Assembly (NCBI RefSeq): GCF_021172045.1
Contig: NZ_CP087164.1
Span: 4,712,001 to 4,776,000 of the forward strand
Direction of reading: 5' to 3'
DNA: 64,000 nucleotides
Origin: Capillimicrobium parvum
Lineage (GTDB): Bacteria > Actinomycetota > Thermoleophilia > Solirubrobacterales > Solirubrobacteraceae
Position numbers and translations under genes: made by a program. The notes beneath the pieces were generated by a model. The model did not search any database, was not told the origin of the DNA, and saw nothing but the letters and a program-made list of their open reading frames with translations. Shown here piece after piece: positions 24,591 to 33,035 of the stretch (the first letter of the stretch is position 1; each line of letters begins with the position of its first letter).

Positions 24591-24596
24591 TAGAGT
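24591..24596 (+). promoter_or_regulatory. -10 box of SRAP gene (leaderless)
   Basis: TAGAGT stands 7 nt before the ATG at 24604, without a ribosome-binding site. Confidence 0.5.
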
Positions 24597-24603
24597 GAGC
24601 CGC

Positions 24604-25314
24604 ATGTGCGGCCGGTACACGAACACGCTCAAGCGCGAGGATCTGGCGAGGATCTTCCCGGAGGCCGCCCACCTCGCCGACGCGACCGGCTGCGAGCGCT
24701 TCAACATCGCGCCGACGCAGGACGTGCTCGCCGTCGTCGAGCGCAAGGGCGAGCGGCGGATGGGGCCGCTGCGCTGGGGGCTCGTGCCGTTCTGGGCCAA
24801 GGACGTGAAGATCGGGGCCAAGATGGTCAACGCGCGGGCCGAGACGCTGGACAGCAAGCCCGCGTTCCGCGACCTCGTCGCGCAGGCACGGTCGCGCTGC
24901 CTCGTCGTCGCCGACGGCTACTACGAGTGGCTGCGCCCCGAGGACCCCAAGGCGCCCAAGGTCCCGGTGCACATGGCGCTGGCCGGCCGCCGTCCGTTCG
25001 CGTTCGCGGGCCTGTGGACGTGGTGGCGCCCGCCGGAGGGCGGCGAGCGCCTCGCCACCTGCACCATCGTCACGACCCGTGCGAACGCGGAGGTCGCGCA
25101 CGTGCACGACCGCATGCCGGTGATGCTCTGCGACGACGACTCGCGCGACGCCTGGCTCGACCCGGCCAACGACGCCGCTGCGCTGGCGCCGCTGCTCGAG
25201 CCGCTCGCCGCGGGCCTGCTGACCGTCACGCCGGCGAACCCGTGCGTGAACTCGCACGTCAACGACGGCCCGGAGTGCCTCGAGGCTCCGGATGCGCCGT
25301 TGACCCTGCTGTGA
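24604..25314 (+). CDS. SOS response-associated peptidase (SRAP, HMCES/YedK)
   Basis: 236 aa. The start must be the ATG at 24604, because the catalytic Cys has to be residue 2 after Met removal (MCGRY). Other active-site residues match the family: Asn76 (MVNARAE), Glu108 (GYYEW) and His168 (VHDRMP). HMCES proteins form a thiazolidine crosslink with abasic sites in single-stranded DNA and protect them. A leaderless promoter precedes it. The stop overlaps the next gene by 4 nt (GTGA). Confidence 0.94.
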   Translation: MCGRYTNTLKREDLARIFPEAAHLADATGCERFNIAPTQDVLAVVERKGERRMGPLRWGLVPFWAKDVKIGAKMVNARAETLDSKPAFRDLVAQARSRCLVVADGYYEWLRPEDPKAPKVPVHMALAGRRPFAFAGLWTWWRPPEGGERLATCTIVTTRANAEVAHVHDRMPVMLCDDDSRDAWLDPANDAAALAPLLEPLAAGLLTVTPANPCVNSHVNDGPECLEAPDAPLTLL

Positions 25315-26063
25315 CCGTCCTCGAGGCGATCCTGGTCGTGATCGCCGGGGTGTGGGCGGGGACGATCAACACGGTGGTCGGCAGCGGGACGCTCGTGACG
25401 TTCCCGGTGCTGCTGGCGATCGGCTACTCGCCCGTGGTGGCGAACGTGTCGAACACGATCGGTCTCGTGCCCGGGTCGGTGTCGGGCGCGATCGGCTACC
25501 GCCGCGAGCTGCGCGGCCAGCGCGACCGCCTGCTGCGCTTCGGCGCGATGACGTTCCTCGGCGCCATCACGGGCGCCGTCCTGCTGCTCGTGCTGCCGGC
25601 GTCGGCGTTCAAGGGCATCGTCCCGTTCTTCATCGTGATCGCGCTCGTGCTCATCGTGCTCCAGCCCCGGTTGGGCGGCTGGATCGCGCAGCGCCGCCCC
25701 CACGGGGCCGAGCACCACGTCGGCCTGCTGCTCGGCATCTACGCCACCGGCGTCTACGGCGGCTACTTCGGCGCGGCGCAGGGGATCATCCTGATCGCGA
25801 TGCTCGGCGTCGCGGTCAACGACGACCTGCAGCGCCTCAACGGCCTGAAGAACGTCCTCGCCGGCCTGGCCAACCTCGTCGCCGGCGTCATCTTCATCTT
25901 CGTCGCCGACGTCGCCTGGGGGCCGGTCGTCCTCATCGCCTGCGGGTCGATCGTCGGCGGCCAGCTCGGCGCGCGCTACGGCCGGCGGCTGTCGCCGAGC
26001 GCCCTGCGGATCGTGATCGTCGCCGTCGGCGTGTTCGCGATCGTGCGGCTCCTCGCGTTCTAG
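25311..26063 (+). CDS. TauE/SafE-family sulfite/organosulfur exporter
   Basis: 250 aa, GTG start overlapping the SRAP stop. About seven to eight membrane helices. The duplicated family motif is visible as GTINTVVGSGTLVTFPVLLAIGYSP near the N-terminus and GVYGGYFGAAQGI in the second half. TauE/SafE proteins move sulfite, sulfoacetate or similar anions across the membrane. The substrate here is unknown and linkage with SRAP is probably only transcriptional. Confidence 0.88.
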   Translation: MTVLEAILVVIAGVWAGTINTVVGSGTLVTFPVLLAIGYSPVVANVSNTIGLVPGSVSGAIGYRRELRGQRDRLLRFGAMTFLGAITGAVLLLVLPASAFKGIVPFFIVIALVLIVLQPRLGGWIAQRRPHGAEHHVGLLLGIYATGVYGGYFGAAQGIILIAMLGVAVNDDLQRLNGLKNVLAGLANLVAGVIFIFVADVAWGPVVLIACGSIVGGQLGARYGRRLSPSALRIVIVAVGVFAIVRLLAF

Positions 26064-26317
26064 AGAACCCACGGGGGCCCGCCTCCCCGCCGCAGCCTTC
26101 AGCAGCGCACCTTGTCTCGCCCGGGCGGCGGTCGGCACCCCTAGCGAGAGAACCCACGGGGGCCCGCCTCCCCGCCGCAGCCTTCAGCAGCGCACCTTGT
26201 TTCGCCCGGGCGGCGGTCCGCACCCCTAGCGAGAGAACCCACGGGGGCCCGCCTCCCCGCCGCAGCCTTCAGCAGCGCACCTTGTCTCGCCCGCGCGACG
26301 GTCGGCACCCCTAGCGA
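26063..26317. repeat. Three 85-bp tandem repeats between convergent genes
   Basis: Units 26063-26147, 26148-26232 and 26233-26317 are each exactly 85 bp and differ at only a few positions (two in unit 2, a small cluster in unit 3). The array fills the gap between the TauE stop and the cyclase stop. Each unit ends in CTAGCGA, the end of the cyclase gene, so the array looks like tandem duplication of that gene's downstream flank. No spacers are present, so it is not CRISPR. Confidence 0.92.
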
Positions 26318-27075
26318 TCCTCGAGGATCGCGACGACGCGCGCGGGCGCGGCACTCGCCCGCTCGATCTTCAGCGGGAAGCAGGCGACCATGAAGCCGGT
26401 CGGCGGCAGCGCCGCGAGGTTCGTCAGCCGCTCGATCTGCGAATACGGCAGGTCCATCTGGTGCGCCGCCCAGAGGATCCCCGGCTCGTCGCGCTCGAGC
26501 GCCTCCTTGGCCTGCCCGTCGAGCGGCGCGTCCCAGCTCCAGCCGTCGATGCCCATCACCCGCACGCCGCGATCGAACAGCCACCGCGTCGCCTCCGGGG
26601 TCACGCCCGGGCCGCGGAACATGTAGTCGCGCTGCCCGTAGAACCGGTCCGAGCCGGTGTGCACGAGGACGATGTCGCCCGGCCGCAGCTCGTGGCCGGC
26701 AGCGGCGATCCCCTCCTGCATCTGCGCGGCGGTGACCGCATCGCCGTCCTCGCGGCCGAGCGCGTCGACCACGACGCCCGGCCCGTAGAACCGCTCGATC
26801 GGCAGCTCGTCGATCGTCTGCGCCCGCTCTCCGCCGATCGTGGAGTTGTAGTGCCAGGGCGCGTCGACGTGGGTGACGCTGTGCGTGCCGGCGTTCAGGC
26901 GCTCGGCCGCCGGCCCCTCGCCGTCGCGCAGGAGGCGCGGCGGCGTCCCCAGGAGCTTCTCGAACTCGGCCGCTCCCGACGCGTGATCGTTGTAGGTGAT
27001 CTCGGTGCGCAGGAACTCCGGCAGGTCCGGCGGATCCGAGGTGATCGTGTGCGACAGGTCGACGATGCTCGCCAT
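26311..27075 (-). CDS. Cyclase family protein (kynurenine formamidase-like metal hydrolase)
   Basis: 254 aa. It begins IVDLSHTITSDPP. The metal motif is GTHSVTHVDAP (His65, His69, Asp71), and VLVHTGSDRFYG and VMGIDGWSWDAP are further conserved blocks. The family hydrolyses N-formyl or ring-opened amides/esters using Zn or Mn. It is the last gene of the minus-strand catabolic operon, 11 nt after the FAH gene. The stop codon lies inside the third 85-bp repeat. Specific substrate unknown. Confidence 0.87.
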   Translation of the reverse strand: MASIVDLSHTITSDPPDLPEFLRTEITYNDHASGAAEFEKLLGTPPRLLRDGEGPAAERLNAGTHSVTHVDAPWHYNSTIGGERAQTIDELPIERFYGPGVVVDALGREDGDAVTAAQMQEGIAAAGHELRPGDIVLVHTGSDRFYGQRDYMFRGPGVTPEATRWLFDRGVRVMGIDGWSWDAPLDGQAKEALERDEPGILWAAHQMDLPYSQIERLTNLAALPPTGFMVACFPLKIERASAAPARVVAILEDR

Positions 27076-27086
27076 GGCGCCGCTCC

Positions 27087-28022
27087 TCAGCGTCGCTTCG
27101 GCGCGCCGTGGTCGACGGGCTCGGCGCCGGCCACGATGCGGTTGGCGATCGTGCCGATGCCCTCGACGGTCATCGTCACCTCGTCGCCCGGGGCCAGCGG
27201 CGGCGGGTCGATCGCGCCGCGCCGCCCCCACAGCTCGCCGAGGCATCCGCCGCCGCACGTGCCCGAGCCGATCACGTCGCCCGGCACGAGCCAGGCGCCG
27301 CGCGACGCGTAGACGAGCATCTGCTCGAACGACCACGCCGCGCTCGCCAGCGAGTCGGACCCCATCTCCTCGCCGTTGCGCCAGACGGTCATCCGGAGGT
27401 CCAGGCGCCCGTCGCCGTCGCGCCGGCCCTCGAGCTCGTCGGCGGTGACGATCCACGGGCCGAGCGTCGAGGCGAAGTCCTTGCCCTTCGCCCATCCCAT
27501 CCCGAGCTTGCGGTCGAAGCCCTGCAGGTCGCGGCCCGACCAGTCGTTGAAGATCGCGTATCCGGCGATGTGGTCCCGGGCGGTCTCGACGGTCAGGTCG
27601 CGCCCCGGCGTCCCGATGATCGCGGCCACCTCGAGCTCGTAGTCGAAGAGCCTGCACCGCGGCGGCACCTCGATGTCGTCGCCGGTCGCGAACAGCGCGT
27701 TCGGGTTGGAGAAGTAGAACGCGGGCGCCTGGTACCAGGCCTCGGGGACCTTCGCGTCCGGCCCCTCGGTCATGACCATGCCCTCGACATGCTGCTCGAA
27801 GGCGACGAAGTCGCGCACGACGGGAGGGTGCAGCGGCGCACGCAGGCGCACCTCATCGAGCGTGACCGGATCCTCGGCGTCGGCGGCCAACGCGTCGCGC
27901 TCGGCCGGCGTCGCCGTCAGCAGGGTGAGGACGTCGACCTCCGGCGCCAGGGCGCTGACGCGGTCCTCCTCCACCACCCCGAGGTGGTCGGCCCCGGCAT
28001 GTCGGTAGCGGGCGATGCGCAT
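27087..28022 (-). CDS. Fumarylacetoacetate hydrolase family protein
   Basis: A 311-aa FAH-fold hydrolase acting on C-C bonds of beta-diketo acids or related hydratase/decarboxylase reactions. The metal site is in FDYELEVAAIIG (Glu/Asp cluster near 184-186), with GYAIFNDWSGRDLQ, KGKDFASTLGPWIV and VIGSGTCGGGCLGE as conserved parts. It is long enough to include the N-terminal FAH-like cap. Operonic with the ABM gene (12 nt) and the cyclase gene (11 nt), so it probably cleaves a ring-opened intermediate. Confidence 0.9.
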   Translation of the reverse strand: MRIARYRHAGADHLGVVEEDRVSALAPEVDVLTLLTATPAERDALAADAEDPVTLDEVRLRAPLHPPVVRDFVAFEQHVEGMVMTEGPDAKVPEAWYQAPAFYFSNPNALFATGDDIEVPPRCRLFDYELEVAAIIGTPGRDLTVETARDHIAGYAIFNDWSGRDLQGFDRKLGMGWAKGKDFASTLGPWIVTADELEGRRDGDGRLDLRMTVWRNGEEMGSDSLASAAWSFEQMLVYASRGAWLVPGDVIGSGTCGGGCLGELWGRRGAIDPPPLAPGDEVTMTVEGIGTIANRIVAGAEPVDHGAPKRR

Positions 28023-28034
28023 GGCAGCTGCTCC

Positions 28035-28325
28035 TCAGTCGATCGGCTGGAAGTGCTCGACGGCGGGCGGCTCGGCGAAGTACGGGCCGATGAGCTCGCG
28101 CCAGCGCCCGAAGCGCTCGGACTCGCGGAAGCCCTGCATGTGCGCCTCGACGCTGTCCCACTCGATGAGCAACAGGTACGTCGAGGGTTCCTCGATTCCT
28201 CGAGCGATGCGCACCGACCGGAAGCCGTCGGCCTCGGCGACGACCTTGCGGGCCTCGCGGAACCCCGCCTCGAAGTCCGCCTCGAAGCCTGGCGTCACGC
28301 TGATCACGGCGCGCTCGACGATCAT
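28035..28325 (-). CDS. Antibiotic biosynthesis monooxygenase (ABM) domain protein
   Basis: A 96-aa single ABM/dimeric alpha-beta barrel domain: VERAVISVTPGFEADFEAGFREARKVV, STYLLLIEWDSVEAHMQGFRES, and a final FAEPPAVEHF. Such proteins are cofactor-free monooxygenases, heme-degrading enzymes or accessory isomerases. The position 47 nt after the P450 gene and 12 nt before FAH suggests oxidation of the same substrate. Confidence 0.82.
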   Translation of the reverse strand: MIVERAVISVTPGFEADFEAGFREARKVVAEADGFRSVRIARGIEEPSTYLLLIEWDSVEAHMQGFRESERFGRWRELIGPYFAEPPAVEHFQPID

Positions 28326-28372
28326 CCTTCGACTCCCTCTTGCATCGCGTTGGCGGGCGGCAGCGTAGCGGG

Positions 28373-29602
28373 CTATGCCGACTCGAACGCGATCGGCAGC
28401 GCGTCCGTGCCGTAGATGCCGCTCACGCTCTGGAGCACCGGCTCGCCGTCGAGGCGCAGCGTCCGAATGCGGCGGGCGAGGAAGGCGAGGGCCTCCTCGA
28501 GCTCGGCGCGGGCCAGGTTCGCCCCCACGCAGTAGTGGATGCCGGCGCCGAAGGTGAGCATCCGCGGGCCCTTGCCCTCGCCCGTGATGTCGAACGTCTC
28601 CGGGTGCGCGAACACCGCCGGGTCGCGGTTGCCGGAGTACGCGCACACGACGATCACGGTGCCTTCGGGAAACGTGACGTCGCGGTAGGTGACCTCCTCG
28701 ACGAGCAGCCGCGCCGTGAACGGCGTGATCGGCTCGAAGCGCAGCGCCTCCTCCGCGGCCCGGGCCGCGAGCCCGTCCGGGTCGGCGCGCAGCGCACCCC
28801 ACTGGTCGGGGTGCAGCGCGAGCAGCCGCACGGCGTGGGCGAGCTGGCTCTGGGTCGTGTCGACCCCGCCGACGAGGATGTTCAGGACGAGGTTCTCGAG
28901 CTCCTTGTCCGACAGCCGGTCGCCGGCCTCCTCGGCGGCGATGAGCGACGAGATGAGGTCGTCGGCCGGGTCGTCGCGCCGGCGGGCGATGAGCGGTCGC
29001 ACCCAGTCGTAGAACTCGCCGACCTTGCGCTGGATGATCGCCACCTGATCGGCGTCGGACAGCGCGATCGGGTCGAACTGGCGCTGGATCCACATCGACC
29101 AGTCGTGCAGCCGCGGCGCGTCGTCGAGCGGCGCGCCCATCACCGTGGCGATGGTTCGCGCCGGGTACGGCTTGCAGAGCGCCTCGACGAGGTCGCAGCG
29201 CCCGGCCGCGGCGGCCGGCGCCCACAGGTCGGCGAGGAACTCGCGCATCGCCGGTCGGTAGCGGATCACCGCGCGCGGGGCGAGCGCCGGGTTGACGAGC
29301 GAGCGCAGGCGCCGGTGCTCGTCGCCGTTCGTGTTGATGATGTTGCCCTCGATCTGCTCGTGCAACGGCCCGTCGACGATGCCGAACAGCTGCGCGATGA
29401 GCCGGCCGGGGAAGATCGCCGCCTTCGTGCGCAGGAAGTGCTCGCCCGCCTCGCGGTCGAGCACGATCGTGGCCAGCGGCGAGCGGGCCAGCCACCCGCC
29501 GCCGTCCATGAGCCGGGCGATCGCCTCGTGCCAGCGCTCGCCGTACAGCTCGGGGTCGGCGATGTCGAGGTCGGGGAGGTCGAGCTCGGCGACCAGCGTC
29601 AC
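28373..29602 (-). CDS. Cytochrome P450
   Basis: A 409-aa soluble bacterial P450. Heme-binding loop FGAGIHYCVG with Cys358. I-helix oxygen motif GGVDTT (245-250), in place of the common AGxDT. The ExxR pair is Glu285/Arg288. It needs a ferredoxin and reductase, neither of which is in the window. Its ATG overlaps the stop of the LLM oxidoreductase gene by 4 nt. CYP family and substrate are not assignable by eye. Confidence 0.93.
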   Translation of the reverse strand: MTLVAELDLPDLDIADPELYGERWHEAIARLMDGGGWLARSPLATIVLDREAGEHFLRTKAAIFPGRLIAQLFGIVDGPLHEQIEGNIINTNGDEHRRLRSLVNPALAPRAVIRYRPAMREFLADLWAPAAAAGRCDLVEALCKPYPARTIATVMGAPLDDAPRLHDWSMWIQRQFDPIALSDADQVAIIQRKVGEFYDWVRPLIARRRDDPADDLISSLIAAEEAGDRLSDKELENLVLNILVGGVDTTQSQLAHAVRLLALHPDQWGALRADPDGLAARAAEEALRFEPITPFTARLLVEEVTYRDVTFPEGTVIVVCAYSGNRDPAVFAHPETFDITGEGKGPRMLTFGAGIHYCVGANLARAELEEALAFLARRIRTLRLDGEPVLQSVSGIYGTDALPIAFESA

Positions 29603-30573
29603 GTGCGGCCCGCGCTCACGCCGATGAGCGGGGCCAGCGTCTCGCCGGCCAGCGTCAGGGTCTCGATGTCGTGGACGTCGGGCAGCGAGAACGTCAGCCC
29701 GTCGAGGCCGGCGTCGAGGTAGCGCTGCACCTCCTCGCCGACGCTGTCCGGATCGCCGGCCATGACCATCCGGCTGAGGCGCTCCGGGTCCGTGTGAGGA
29801 CGGATCTGGTCGAGCTTGGCCTGCGCCGCCTCGTGCGTCGGCGCGATCAGCAGGACGGCGAGCCGGGTCTTCGTGATCTGGCCGGGGTCGCGGCCGGCCT
29901 TCTCGCAGTGTCCGCCGAGGACGCCCATGAGGTGCTTGACGTGCGCGACGTCGCCGAAGACGTTGCAGCCGTCGGCGTACTCGGCCACCATCCGCAGCGT
30001 CTTGCGCTCACCGCTGCCGCCGACGACGATCGGGACGTCACCGCGGATCGGGCGCGGGTTGTTGAGCACGTTGTCGGTGCGGTAGTGCCTGCCCGAGAAG
30101 CTCGACTCCTCCTCGGTGAACATCTTGCGCGCGATCTGCAGCGCCTCCTCCAGGCGCTCGAAGCGCACGCCCAGCGCGGGGAAGTCGAAGCCGTAGGCGT
30201 TGTGCTCCTCCTCGAACCACGCCGCGCCGAGCCCGAGGAAGGCCCGGCCGCCCGACAGCACGTCGATCGTGGTCGTCGCCTTGGCCATGAACGCCGGATT
30301 GCGATAGGTCACGCCGCCGACGAGCAGCCCGAGGTTGATCGTCGACGTGCGCGCGGCCAGCGCGGCCAGGCCGGCGTTGCCCTCGAGCATCCAGTTCGTG
30401 CGCGGACCGACCCCCGGGATCTGATGCAGATGGTCCATCAGCGTCACCGACGTGAAGCCGGTCCGCTCCGCGGTCCGGGCGATCTCGGTGAGCTTGTCGA
30501 GCAGCCCCTCCGGGCCCACCCCCGGGTAGTTGAAGTTCGGCAGGTGCAGGTCCAGCGAGATCGGCGCGCGCAT
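29599..30573 (-). CDS. LLM-class flavin-dependent oxidoreductase (luciferase-like)
   Basis: 324 aa from MRAPISLDLHLPNF. The bacterial-luciferase-like TIM barrel shows GFTSVTLMDHLHQIPG, INLGLLVGGVTYRNPAFMAK, GRAFLGLGAAWFEEEHNAYG and PIVVGGSGERKTLRMVAEYADGCN, typical of F420- or FMN-using members. The start is supported by a TAGCGT -10 box 8 nt upstream. It opens the P450-ABM-FAH-cyclase operon and overlaps the P450 gene by 4 nt. Confidence 0.9.
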   Translation of the reverse strand: MRAPISLDLHLPNFNYPGVGPEGLLDKLTEIARTAERTGFTSVTLMDHLHQIPGVGPRTNWMLEGNAGLAALAARTSTINLGLLVGGVTYRNPAFMAKATTTIDVLSGGRAFLGLGAAWFEEEHNAYGFDFPALGVRFERLEEALQIARKMFTEEESSFSGRHYRTDNVLNNPRPIRGDVPIVVGGSGERKTLRMVAEYADGCNVFGDVAHVKHLMGVLGGHCEKAGRDPGQITKTRLAVLLIAPTHEAAQAKLDQIRPHTDPERLSRMVMAGDPDSVGEEVQRYLDAGLDGLTFSLPDVHDIETLTLAGETLAPLIGVSAGRT

Positions 30574-30581
30574 GTCGAGAC

Positions 30582-30587
30582 ACGCTA
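30582..30587 (-). promoter_or_regulatory. -10 box of the LLM-P450 operon
   Basis: TAGCGT on the minus strand, 8 nt before the ATG at 30573. It suggests the five-gene catabolic operon has its own leaderless promoter, separate from the GntR/acyl-CoA dehydrogenase unit. The 151-nt gap holds no other credible feature. Confidence 0.5.
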
Positions 30588-30724
30588 CTCCTCGGCCGCG
30601 CGAGCCTGGACACCCTCGAGGTGCATGGCGCCGATGGTCGGCGGATCCTCGAGGGCGCGCCCGACCGCGACGAGGCGTCGGCGCAGGTCGATCACTGCCG
30701 ATCGCCGCGACGGAGTGAGCGCGG

Positions 30725-31471
30725 TCAGCGCTTCGCGCCGCTCCAGGTTCGCTCATACCCCGGCCGCAGCGAGCGCAGGTGACGGCGCATCGCCTCCTCG
30801 GCCGCATCGGCGTCGCCCGACTCCATGGCCAGCGCGATCTCCTGGTGCTCGTCGTTGATCGCCTGCAGCGCGCTGCGCGGCAGCTTCGAGCGCTGCAGGT
30901 GCGTCTGCAGCACGACGAAGATCGGCTGGGCGGCGATGGACAGCAGCGGGTTGCCGCTGGCCTGCACGAGCCGGAAGTGGAAGTCGCGGTTGTGGACGAA
31001 CTGCTGCTCGACCGACAGGCTGAGCGGGTCGCCGGGAACCGTGTCGCGCAGCGCCCGGACCTCGTCGGGCGAGCTGCGCAGGGTGGCCAGCCGCGTGGCC
31101 GGGACCTCGATGAGCTCGCGGGCCTCGAGGAAGTCGTCGAGGCGCAGGCCGGCCGACGCGCTCATCAGGCCGAGGTTCGAGCTCAGCAGCTCCGAGACCC
31201 CGGCGACGGTGGGGACGTTGACGTAGCTGCCGCCCCCGGTGCCCTTCGCCGTGCGCACGAGGCCCTGCGCCGACAGCAGGCGCAGCGCCTCGCGCACCGT
31301 GGCCCGGCTGACGCCGAACTCGGCGGCGAGCATCGCCTCGGTCGGCAGGCGCTGGCCGGGCCCGAGGACGCCCGAGGTGATGAGCTCGCGCAGCTGCTCG
31401 GCGACCTGCTCGAACGCCTTGCGGACCCGGCGGATCGGGACCGCGCCGCCGCCCAGCTGCGCGGGCGCCAT
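30725..31471 (-). CDS. GntR-family (FadR subfamily) transcriptional regulator
   Basis: 248 aa. The N-terminal winged HTH is at about 17-80 (QLRELITSGVLGPGQRLPTEAML, FGVSRATVREALRLLSAQGLV). The C-terminal all-helical FCD ligand domain (about 100-235) has the expected metal-site histidines in HNRDFHFRLV and a late MRRHL. Its ATG overlaps the stop of the acyl-CoA dehydrogenase gene by 1 nt. It likely controls its own operon and perhaps the P450 operon, with an acid or acyl-CoA as effector. Confidence 0.9.
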   Translation of the reverse strand: MAPAQLGGGAVPIRRVRKAFEQVAEQLRELITSGVLGPGQRLPTEAMLAAEFGVSRATVREALRLLSAQGLVRTAKGTGGGSYVNVPTVAGVSELLSSNLGLMSASAGLRLDDFLEARELIEVPATRLATLRSSPDEVRALRDTVPGDPLSLSVEQQFVHNRDFHFRLVQASGNPLLSIAAQPIFVVLQTHLQRSKLPRSALQAINDEHQEIALAMESGDADAAEEAMRRHLRSLRPGYERTWSGAKR

Positions 31472-32631
31472 CAGTAGGACCGCGGCAGGCCGAGGACGTG
31501 CTGGCCGACGAAGGCCTGCACGAGGTTGTTGCTGACCGGGGCGACCTGGTAGAGCCGGGTCTCGCGGAACTTGCGCTCGATGTCGTACTCCTCGGCGAAG
31601 CCGAAGCCGCCGTGGGCGTCGAGCGCGGCGTTCGCCGCCTGCCACGAGGCCTCCGACGCCAGGTACTTCGCCATGTTCGCCTCCGCGCCGGCGGGCTGGC
31701 CGGACTCGTAGAGCCACGCCGCCTTCCAGCGCATGAGGTCGGCCGCCTCGACCGCCATCTTCGCGCGCGCGAGCGGGAACTGCACGCCCTGGTTGGAGCC
31801 GATCGGCCGGCCGAACACGACGCGGTCGCTCGCGTACGCCGTCGCGCGATCGAGGAAGAAGTGACCGTCGCCGATGCACTCCGACGCGATCAGGATCCGC
31901 TCGGCGTTCATGCCGTCGAGGATGTAGCGAAAGCCCTTGCCCTCCTCGCCGATGAGCGACTCGGCGGGCAGCTCGAGCCCGTCGAAGAACACCTCGGTCG
32001 TCGCGTGGTTCATGAGGGTCTTGATCGGCTTGATCTGCAGCGTGTCGCCGCGGTCGCGCATGTCGACGAGGAAGACCGACAGCCCCTCGGTCTTCTTGCC
32101 CACCTCGTCGAGCGGCGTCGTGCGCGCGAGCAGGACCATGAGGTCGGAGTGCTCGGCGCGCGACGTCCAGATCTTCTGGCCGTCGACGACGTAGCCGCCG
32201 TCGTCCTTGCGCCGGGCGCGCGTCTTGATCTTCGTCGTGTCCGAGCCGGCGTCGGGTTCCGTGACGCCGAACGCCTGCAACCGCAGCTCGCCCGACGCGA
32301 TCCGCGGCAGGTACTGCTGCTTCTGCCCCTCGCTGCCGTGGCGCAGCAGCGTCCCCATGACGTACATCTGCGCGTGGCACGCACCCGGGTTGCCGCCGCT
32401 GCGGCTGATCTCCTCGAGGATCACGCTCGACGCGCCGATCGGCAGGCCCGAGCCGCCGTACTCCTCCGGGATCAGCGCCGCGAGCCAGCCCTGCCGGGTG
32501 AGCTCCTCGACGAACTCCGTCGGATAGGTCGAGGGCTCCAGCGCGCGCCAGTACTCGCCGGGGAACTGGGCGCACAGGGCGCGGACCGCGTCGCGGATGT
32601 CGGCGATCTCGTCTGGTTGGGAGAAGTCCAT
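31471..32631 (-). CDS. Acyl-CoA dehydrogenase
   Basis: A 386-aa FAD enzyme introducing an alpha,beta double bond in an acyl-CoA. Domains: N-terminal helical, middle beta (LQAFGVTEPDAGSDTTKIKTRA) and C-terminal helical (GFGFAEEYDIERKFRETRLYQVAPVSNNL). The start at 32631 has GGAG 5 nt upstream; a GTG two codons earlier is possible. First gene of a two-gene unit with the GntR regulator. Confidence 0.9.
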   Translation of the reverse strand: MDFSQPDEIADIRDAVRALCAQFPGEYWRALEPSTYPTEFVEELTRQGWLAALIPEEYGGSGLPIGASSVILEEISRSGGNPGACHAQMYVMGTLLRHGSEGQKQQYLPRIASGELRLQAFGVTEPDAGSDTTKIKTRARRKDDGGYVVDGQKIWTSRAEHSDLMVLLARTTPLDEVGKKTEGLSVFLVDMRDRGDTLQIKPIKTLMNHATTEVFFDGLELPAESLIGEEGKGFRYILDGMNAERILIASECIGDGHFFLDRATAYASDRVVFGRPIGSNQGVQFPLARAKMAVEAADLMRWKAAWLYESGQPAGAEANMAKYLASEASWQAANAALDAHGGFGFAEEYDIERKFRETRLYQVAPVSNNLVQAFVGQHVLGLPRSY

Positions 32632-32664
32632 CGTCACTCCGGCTCGCGTGGGGTTGAATAGCCC

Positions 32665-32676
32665 ATTGTATGACTT
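32665..32676 (-). promoter_or_regulatory. -10 box overlapped by FadR-type operator
   Basis: On the minus strand TACAAT (32670 to 32665) is a good -10 for the acyl-CoA dehydrogenase/GntR unit. Overlapping it, TTGTATGACTT (32666-32676) matches the FadR-subfamily operator pattern TnGTnnnACnA at 10 of 11 positions. Repression by the co-encoded GntR protein would follow directly. Confidence 0.45.
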
Positions 32677-32689
32677 TGGGCGGTTTGGC

Positions 32690-33006
32690 CCGCGCTTCGC
32701 ACGCAGCCGCCAGGATTCGTGCGGCGGTCCTCGGCACGCGGTTCGTCGCGGCCGCCGAGGCCGATGCGTACCCCGGCTACCAGGAGCGGATCGCCCGCCG
32801 CGGGCGCGGCCGACGCGGTGCGCCGCGACGTGTTCGGCTTCGACTTCCCCGACGCCGAACGGCGGCGGGCGACCTCGACCAGATGAGCCCGCTCGCCGGG
32901 CAGTCGTCGGGCCTGATCGCGGGCGTGCGGCCCGCGACCCGAGATCGTGCGCGACATCGCCGCCGAGGCCGGCGCAGCGATCGCGCGGGTCGCTTCAGGC
33001 GCGTAG
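32690..33006 (+). pseudogene. Nitronate monooxygenase C-terminal remnant, multiply frameshifted
   Basis: Three frames in order give VLGTRFVAAAEADAYPGYQERIA, then ADAVRRDVFGFDFPDAERRR, then PLAGQSSGLIAGVRP, then PEIVRDIAAEAGAAIARVA and a stop at 33004-33006. Together these match the end of nitronate monooxygenases (2-nitropropane dioxygenase family). The N-terminal two thirds are missing. At least three frameshifts make it a true pseudogene, not a single sequencing error. It lies upstream of the divergent acyl-CoA dehydrogenase operon. Confidence 0.75.
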
Positions 33007-33035
33007 ACCCGCACGCCGCGGGGCAACAGGCGCCC

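Noticed and set aside
26063-26317. CRISPR array
   Set aside because: The 85-bp units abut directly without spacers and no cas genes are present.
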